Of a stretch of 10,423 bases of DNA, positions 6,872 through 10,423 are shown piece after piece. Made by a program: the position numbers and the translations under genes. The notes beneath the pieces are model-generated. The model was not told the DNA's origin and did not search any database. It was given only the letters and a program-made list of their open reading frames with translations. Each line of letters starts with the position of its first letter. Within the stretch, counting starts at the first letter, position 1. Origin of the DNA: DUAG01 sp046756865 (GTDB lineage: Bacteria; Nitrospirota; Nitrospiria; SBBL01; JAADHI01); the NCBI GenBank assembly GCA_046756865.1, contig JBHHXE010000078.1:1-10423 (forward strand). Direction: 5' to 3'.

Positions 6872-6901
6872 TTGACAAATGATTTGCCGGAGATATATAA
6901 T
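6872..6901 (+). promoter_or_regulatory. Sigma-70-type promoter of ytxH-like / tetR operon
   Basis: Perfect TTGACA (6872-6877) and perfect TATAAT (6896-6901) with an 18-base spacer. It lies just outside the IS relic and about 70 bases before the first ATG. The -10 directly abuts the operator-like palindrome at 6901-6916, so a bound repressor would block it. Confidence 0.8.
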
Positions 6902-6916
6902 TGACTCTATGGTCAA
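6901..6916. promoter_or_regulatory. Operator-like palindrome 1
   Basis: TTGACTCTATGGTCAA: perfect TTGAC/GTCAA arms around six central bases. It begins at the last base of the -10 box and covers the likely transcription start. The arms resemble those of palindrome 2 and are the expected size for a TetR dimer site. Confidence 0.55.
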
Positions 6917-6933
6917 AGTAGACTTTAAGGCCT

Positions 6934-6955
6934 ATATTGTCCTATAGGTCAATAT
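6934..6955. promoter_or_regulatory. Operator-like palindrome 2
   Basis: A 22-bp inverted repeat with core TTGTCCTATAGGTCAA (6937-6952) extended by ATA and TAT on its sides; only one of 11 base pairs is mismatched (6940/6949). Its centre lies 36 bp from that of palindrome 1. It sits in the leader of the ytxH-like gene and is the best candidate binding site for the TetR protein encoded two genes on. Confidence 0.65.
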
Positions 6956-6974
6956 GTAGCTGAATAAGGGGGTC

Positions 6975-7271
6975 ATGATGAAAAATCTGATGTTATTCTT
7001 AAGCGGGCTTGCCACGGGCGCCGTAGCCGGAGTCATGTTTGCACCTAAGCCGGGGACGGAAACGCGCAGACAATTCAAAGGGGTTGCCGATAAAACAGGC
7101 CTTCAGGTCGGACAGATTGTGAAAGATGTAAAAGAGACTGCTCTTGAAGCGGTTGACTATGGTAAAGGGCTAGCGGACAAGGTCGCGAACCGGGGAAAAA
7201 GCATCGAAAAAGAAGCAGTCGTCGACATAAACCATGTTGACGATGGGGTGGAATCGCTCCGGACAGCCTGA
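6975..7271 (+). CDS. YtxH domain-containing small membrane protein
   Basis: 98 residues. The N terminus is a single glycine/alanine-rich membrane segment (MLFLSGLATGAVAGVMFAPK, about residues 6-25) running into PGTETRRQ. This is the hallmark of the YtxH/gas-vesicle-GvpP-like family. The rest is a soluble, charged, probably helical tail. Family members are often general-stress or envelope-associated proteins of unknown mechanism. Two ATG codons lie in tandem (6975, 6978); the AAGGGGG upstream fits either. It is the first gene of an operon with the TetR gene that follows 22 bp later, behind a strong promoter with two palindromes. Confidence 0.8.
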   Translation: MMKNLMLFLSGLATGAVAGVMFAPKPGTETRRQFKGVADKTGLQVGQIVKDVKETALEAVDYGKGLADKVANRGKSIEKEAVVDINHVDDGVESLRTA

Positions 7272-7293
7272 GAATGTAAAGAGAACCTGTTTC

Positions 7294-7938
7294 ATGGCGA
7301 AGAGGATGGGCGAGAACCCTGAGATGCCGCAGGCTTTATTGACACGGACTGAGCGGCGAAAGGAAAAGACCCGTGGAGTCCTGATGTCGGTTGCACTGGA
7401 TCTCTTTTATGAAAAAGGGATTTACTGGACAACGGTCGAGAATATGACCGAACGGGCCGATGTTGGGAAGGGGACCTTCTATCAGCATTTTGAAACAAAA
7501 GAAGCCATTCTATTCGAGTTGTTCCGCAATGGTTTGGATGCATTGCTTGCTCACACAGAAGAAGCGATCCAGGCCGCCTTACCGGGTCGGAAAGTCGTTT
7601 CGACGGTCATCGACTGTCATCTCAACTTCTTTCTCGAAAACCCGAAATATCTGCTATTATTTCATCAGGTCCGCGGTCTCCTTCAGCTTAAAACCGCCGA
7701 GGAGAAGGGCCTTAAGGAAATGTATAACACTTATCTGCGCAGGCTGGGGCGAAGCCTGATGCCGGCCTTGACAAAAAAGAGCAGCATCCGTGCTGCTCTG
7801 GAGTTGGGAATGGTCCTCTCCGCCTTGATTTCAGGTTTTGTTACCCACCATCTTCTCTTTGGAAAACCGGGAGCCCTAAAGCGAAATCGAAACAACATCC
7901 AGGAACAGATTGAGCAGAGCATCAACGCAATTTTGTGA
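7294..7938 (+). CDS. TetR/AcrR family transcriptional regulator
   Basis: 214 residues from the chosen ATG at 7294. The N-terminal domain has the TetR helix-turn-helix: ALDLFYEKGIYWTTVENMTE followed by RADVGKGTFYQHFETKEAIL (residues 35-73), with the characteristic GTFYxHFxxKE recognition helix. The remaining part (about 80-214) is the helical ligand and dimer domain; the ligand cannot be read from the sequence. The frame is open back to 7234, inside the ytxH-like gene, but a start there would overlap it and add a tail with no family resemblance. 7294 (22 bp after the neighbour) or 7324 are likelier starts; no strong Shine-Dalgarno decides. It probably represses its own operon through the palindromes at 6901-6955. 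A MITE was inserted 19 bp after its stop. Confidence 0.9.
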   Translation: MAKRMGENPEMPQALLTRTERRKEKTRGVLMSVALDLFYEKGIYWTTVENMTERADVGKGTFYQHFETKEAILFELFRNGLDALLAHTEEAIQAALPGRKVVSTVIDCHLNFFLENPKYLLLFHQVRGLLQLKTAEEKGLKEMYNTYLRRLGRSLMPALTKKSSIRAALELGMVLSALISGFVTHHLLFGKPGALKRNRNNIQEQIEQSINAIL

Positions 7939-7957
7939 GGGATGCCCGTTGATTAAA

Positions 7958-8116
7958 GGAAGCTCTGAATAAGTCATGCATTGTTTTTTCAGGGCAATCA
8001 TGTCCCGATTCCACGTTGCAAATCTTGAAAATAGCGGGCTATTCTCTGCGATTTGTGCCTTGAAACGAAACATTTTATCTCCTGAAAAATTCAACCCAGA
8101 CTTAATCAGGGGTTCC
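7958..8116 (-). mobile_element. MITE copy 2, IS5-like ends, 159 bp, inverted relative to copy 1
   Basis: Read on the plus strand it starts GGAAGCTCTGAATAAGTC and ends GACTTAATCAGGGGTTCC. It is flanked by the 4-bp direct repeat TAAA at 7954-7957 and 8117-8120, a target duplication different from that of copy 1. It has the same length as copy 1 (159 bp) and differs at five positions, so the two are recent relatives. The internal AGGAG-spaced ATG and its 39-codon frame are preserved on the minus strand; three of the five differences are silent in that frame and two change residues (R to T, K to N). It sits between the tetR stop and the histidine kinase gene. Confidence 0.9.
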
Positions 8117-8169
8117 TAAAGTGGTTAACGGTTGAAGGTTTAAGCTGGCCACCCCATCACTGTCGGCTG

Positions 8170-8190
8170 TTCACGGCTTTTGATAGTGAA
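8170..8190. promoter_or_regulatory. Weak inverted repeat upstream of the kinase gene
   Basis: TTCAC-N11-GTGAA in the 157-bp stretch between MITE copy 2 and the kinase start. Only five-base arms; it could be an operator or chance. No convincing -35/-10 pair was found in this stretch, so the kinase promoter remains unplaced. Confidence 0.2.
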
Positions 8191-8277
8191 ACGTTCTTTG
8201 AGCGACGAGGCCGTATATGCAGATGATTTCGCATTTTACTGTTCTGTAATTCTGGAATCAGAGTTGGGGAATCGAAA

Positions 8278-9315
8278 GTGACAAAGGTCGCGATCATTGG
8301 TGCTGGAAAGGGGGGAGTCTCCCTCATAGAAATTCTTTTCGATGATCCGCTTGTGCAAATTGTCGGTGTTTCTGACGTGGATAAAGATGCGCCCGGCGTT
8401 AAACTTGCCAGAAAGTTAAAGATCCCCGTTACCCAGAATTACAAAAAATTACTACAATCAAAAAAAGCCGACCTGGTCATTGATGTCAGTGGAAATCCGT
8501 CGGTAGAGGAAACCCTGCATGTAACCCGGCCTCCGGGGACAGCCATCATCGGGGGACCTTCAGCAAAACTCATGTGGCAATTGATTGAAGAGCGAATCAG
8601 GAGCAAAGAAAAAATCGAGCAGCATCTCCTGGAATATCAATCGCTCTATCGTCTCTATGTGAAAGAGGTTGAGTTGGCCATCGCCGAGGAGCGTACCCGA
8701 ATTGCCTGTGACATTCATGACGGTCTGGTTCAGACCTTGGTTGGACTCAGTTATCGGCTGGACTACTGTGCTGACCAGATGGAGAAGAATCCCGCCCGAT
8801 CCATTGCGTCTCTTCACGAGACAAAAAAGCTACTAAAGGAAGGGATCTCCGAGGCGCGGGAAGTGATATTTAATTTGCGCCCGATTTTGATTGATCAATC
8901 AGGGCTCTCTCGTTCTCTGGAAAATTACCTGAAAACCTATCACCGTCAATATCAGATTAAAACCAGACTGGAGGCTTCGATTAATGAGCGCTTAATCGCT
9001 TCCCAGACAAAAATATTTGTCTTCCGCATTATCCAGGAGGCCCTGGCGAATGTGCAAAAACATGCGCATGCCAAACGCGTTTCGGTTAAAGTCAGTATAA
9101 GAGATGAAATGATGCATGTTTCCATCAATGATAACGGCATCGGGTTTGATCAGCAGAAGGTCAAGCGGGACCACAATGGACAGCGTTCATTCGGTCTTCA
9201 GGCCATTACCGAACGGGCCCGGTTGTTGGGAGGGCAGGCAAAAATAACTTCCCGGCTGGGAAAAGGCACACGCGTTGTCATTCAGATTCCGATCAGGGAT
9301 ATGGGCGTCCAATGA
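8278..9315 (+). CDS. Soluble sensor histidine kinase with N-terminal Rossmann domain (NarL/DesK-type)
   Basis: 345 residues without membrane segments. Residues 1-100 look like a Rossmann nucleotide-binding domain: VAIIGAGKGG (4-13) is the glycine-rich loop after strand 1, IVGVSDVD (28-35) supplies an acid after strand 2, and ADLVIDVSGNPSVEE (64-78) and TAIIGGPSAKLMW (88-100) follow as in dehydrogenase-like folds. A helical linker (about 103-140) leads to a HisKA_3 dimer and phosphoacceptor segment, EERTRIACDIHDGLVQTL, with H147 as phosphorylation site. The ATPase domain has N-box QEALANVQKHA (253-263), G1 DNGIGFD (285-291), and SFGLQAITERARLLGG with GKGT (328-331). The GTG start has GGGGA seven bases upstream. 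Its stop overlaps the response-regulator start by 4 bp. The kinase probably senses a cytoplasmic cofactor or redox ratio (inference); the ligand is unknown. Confidence 0.92.
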   Translation: MTKVAIIGAGKGGVSLIEILFDDPLVQIVGVSDVDKDAPGVKLARKLKIPVTQNYKKLLQSKKADLVIDVSGNPSVEETLHVTRPPGTAIIGGPSAKLMWQLIEERIRSKEKIEQHLLEYQSLYRLYVKEVELAIAEERTRIACDIHDGLVQTLVGLSYRLDYCADQMEKNPARSIASLHETKKLLKEGISEAREVIFNLRPILIDQSGLSRSLENYLKTYHRQYQIKTRLEASINERLIASQTKIFVFRIIQEALANVQKHAHAKRVSVKVSIRDEMMHVSINDNGIGFDQQKVKRDHNGQRSFGLQAITERARLLGGQAKITSRLGKGTRVVIQIPIRDMGVQ

Positions 9316-9992
9316 AGAAGATTAAGGTTCTCATTGCAGATGATCACCGTGTGGTTAGGGAAGGCTTGGGCGCCATCCTCAAGACCAAGGGTGACATGAA
9401 TGTTGTGGGGGAGGCTGTGAACGGGCTTGAAGCAGTACAGATGGCAAAAGATCTGAAACCGGAAGTTATTCTGATGGATATTTCCATGCCCGAAATGAAC
9501 GGGATTGAGGCCACCCGCGCCATTAAGAAAGATTTCCCTCACATCGGGATTGTTGCCTTGACCATGCATGACGACGATCAGACCATTTTCGATCTGGTGC
9601 GTTCCGGCATCAATGGGTATCTCCTAAAAGACTCGGAGTCTGCCGATATTGTAAAGGCTGTCCGCTCGATTTATAAGGGAGAATCGGTTATCCATCCGTT
9701 TATCGCAAAAAAAATCCTCGAAGAGTTCACTCAAAAAAGAAGTGAGCCGAAAGAGAAGAAAGCTGGAAACCGTTACAAACTGACTGACCGAGAGATCGAA
9801 GTTTTACAACGGGTTGCGACAGGGATGACAAACAAAGAGATCGCGGTTGACCTGATGTTAAGTGATAAAACAATCAAGAACCACGTCCGGAAAATATTCT
9901 ATAAAATGAAAGTGGACGATCGAACGAAGGCCGTAATTGAAGGGATCAAGGATGGGGTTATAGATCTGGATCAGGACATGGCAAACCCCTGA
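9312..9992 (+). CDS. NarL/FixJ-family two-component response regulator
   Basis: 226 residues. The receiver domain occupies about 1-125: acidic pocket D10-D11, phosphorylation site D56 in EVILMDISMPEMNG, conserved Thr in VALTMHDDD, and Lys in GYLLKDSE. A charged linker follows (about 136-155, rich in K and E). The LuxR-type helix-turn-helix at the C terminus reads LTDREIEVLQRVATGMTNKE and then IAVDLMLSDKTIKNHVRKIF. ATG overlaps the kinase stop (ATGA), so the pair is translationally coupled and is almost certainly the cognate partner of the kinase. It is a DNA-binding regulator; no target promoter can be named from this window. No clear terminator follows; the next gene, on the other strand, ends 49 bp away. 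Confidence 0.97.
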   Translation: MKKIKVLIADDHRVVREGLGAILKTKGDMNVVGEAVNGLEAVQMAKDLKPEVILMDISMPEMNGIEATRAIKKDFPHIGIVALTMHDDDQTIFDLVRSGINGYLLKDSESADIVKAVRSIYKGESVIHPFIAKKILEEFTQKRSEPKEKKAGNRYKLTDREIEVLQRVATGMTNKEIAVDLMLSDKTIKNHVRKIFYKMKVDDRTKAVIEGIKDGVIDLDQDMANP

Positions 9993-10041
9993 TCCGGCCT
10001 AAGGCTTCTTCCGAAATCCCGGCGACGAGAACGCAGGCTTG

Positions 10042-10362
10042 TCAGGATACCGGGTTTGTCCTGGAAAGATGGACGACGATTTCCTTTGCGATGAGCTGGC
10101 CTTCGTGGGTCGTAAATGTTACGATCACGGTATCGTCTGTATGGACCTTTCTGAGCAGTTCACCAGAGCTCACAAAACGAATCGGCTTCCGGGTTTCCGC
10201 GTCAGTAATGACCAGTATTCCATTGCCTGGGTCGCTCGTTGTGACGACGCCCACATGTTTTCCGGGACCCATGTTGGAACAGGACCAGGCGGTGGGAGCA
10301 ACTGACATTAACACGGTCGTAATAACAAAGGTCCAAAGCGCAGTTCTTGATTTAAGCATCAT
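10042..10362 (-). CDS. Small exported protein, hypothetical
   Basis: 106 residues. Residues 1-27 are a signal peptide (basic start, hydrophobic TFVITTVLMSVAPTA), with cleavage likely after AWS, leaving a mature protein that begins CSNMGPGKHVG. AWSC is a poor lipobox, so a periplasmic product is a little more likely than a lipoprotein. The mature part, about 79 residues, looks all-beta: KHVGVVTTSDPGNGILVITD, then KPIRFVSSGELLRKV, then DDTVIVTFTTHEGQLIAKEI. This is like small OB-fold or DUF5666-type domains. I do not recognise a named family. The start is firmly set by AAGGAGG before tandem ATGs at 10362 and 10359. The gene converges with the response-regulator gene. Confidence 0.75.
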   Translation of the reverse strand: MMLKSRTALWTFVITTVLMSVAPTAWSCSNMGPGKHVGVVTTSDPGNGILVITDAETRKPIRFVSSGELLRKVHTDDTVIVTFTTHEGQLIAKEIVVHLSRTNPVS

Positions 10363-10402
10363 GTCACCCTCCTTAGCTGATATCTCAGCGTAAGTGATTT
10401 AA

Positions 10403-10419
10403 GCCTTGTGAGTCAAGGC
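10403..10419. other. Small inverted repeat upstream of the exported-protein gene
   Basis: GCCTTGTGAGTCAAGGC: six-base perfect arms and a five-base loop, about 40 bases before the start codon on the minus strand. It could be an operator or the hairpin of a terminator belonging to a gene beyond the window; no long T tract is visible. On the minus strand it also contains a TTGACT that could act as a -35. Confidence 0.3.
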
Positions 10420-10423
10420 CCGG

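Noticed and set aside
7876..8094. Minus-strand ORF of 72 codons starting in MITE copy 2.
   Set aside because: Its second half is antisense to the end of the tetR gene and has no resemblance to a protein; only the MITE-encoded 39 codons are shared with copy 1.
895..8116. The two inverted MITEs as ends of one 7.2-kb composite transposon.
   Set aside because: Each copy has its own, different 4-bp target duplication (TCAA and TAAA), which shows two separate insertions; the DNA between them is mainly housekeeping genes.

Overview
The window looks like a chromosomal segment of a Gram-negative bacterium. It has an outer-membrane barrel protein with a signal peptide, a sigma-54 activator and a NarL-type two-component pair. 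Protein style and gene mix remind me of Nitrospirota or a deep-branching proteobacterial relative, but that is an impression and not a result. Base composition is balanced and coding density is moderate. No rRNA, tRNA or CRISPR array was seen.

Layout. (1) Bases 1-799, minus strand: a small two-helix His/Cys protein followed by the N-terminal part of an outer-membrane barrel protein of the kind often annotated 'zinc-regulated TonB-dependent receptor'. (2) 895-1053: a 159-bp IS5-like MITE with a 4-bp target duplication. (3) 1416-2795, plus strand: an orphan PAS/AAA+/Fis sigma-54 activator with a cysteine cluster in its PAS region. (4) 3074-6250, minus strand: the housekeeping protein-quality operon tig-clpP-clpX, with a near-consensus sigma-70 promoter at 6277-6305. 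(5) 6365-6853: the wreck of an insertion sequence. Its ends, its start codon, one catalytic-Asp block and its C terminus survive, in three different frames. (6) 6872-7938, plus strand: a promoter with two palindromic operator-like sites, then a YtxH-like small membrane protein and a TetR regulator. (7) 7958-8116: a second MITE copy, inverted relative to the first, about 97% identical, with its own 4-bp duplication. (8) 8278-9992: a soluble histidine kinase with an N-terminal Rossmann (nucleotide-binding) domain, overlapping by 4 bp a NarL/FixJ response regulator. (9) 10042-10362, minus strand: a small exported protein.

How the genes relate. Trigger factor, ClpP and ClpX are a conserved folding and proteolysis unit. 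The YtxH-TetR pair is probably a self-regulated stress or envelope operon, with the TetR protein acting on the palindromes upstream. The kinase and response regulator are one two-component system, whose input is probably a cytoplasmic redox or nucleotide cofactor and not an external ligand.

The least ordinary items are the Rossmann-histidine kinase fusion, the MITE pair with a conserved internal reading frame and ribosome-binding site, the layered IS relic, and the palindromes in front of ytxH-tetR. I saw no new defence or biosynthetic system.
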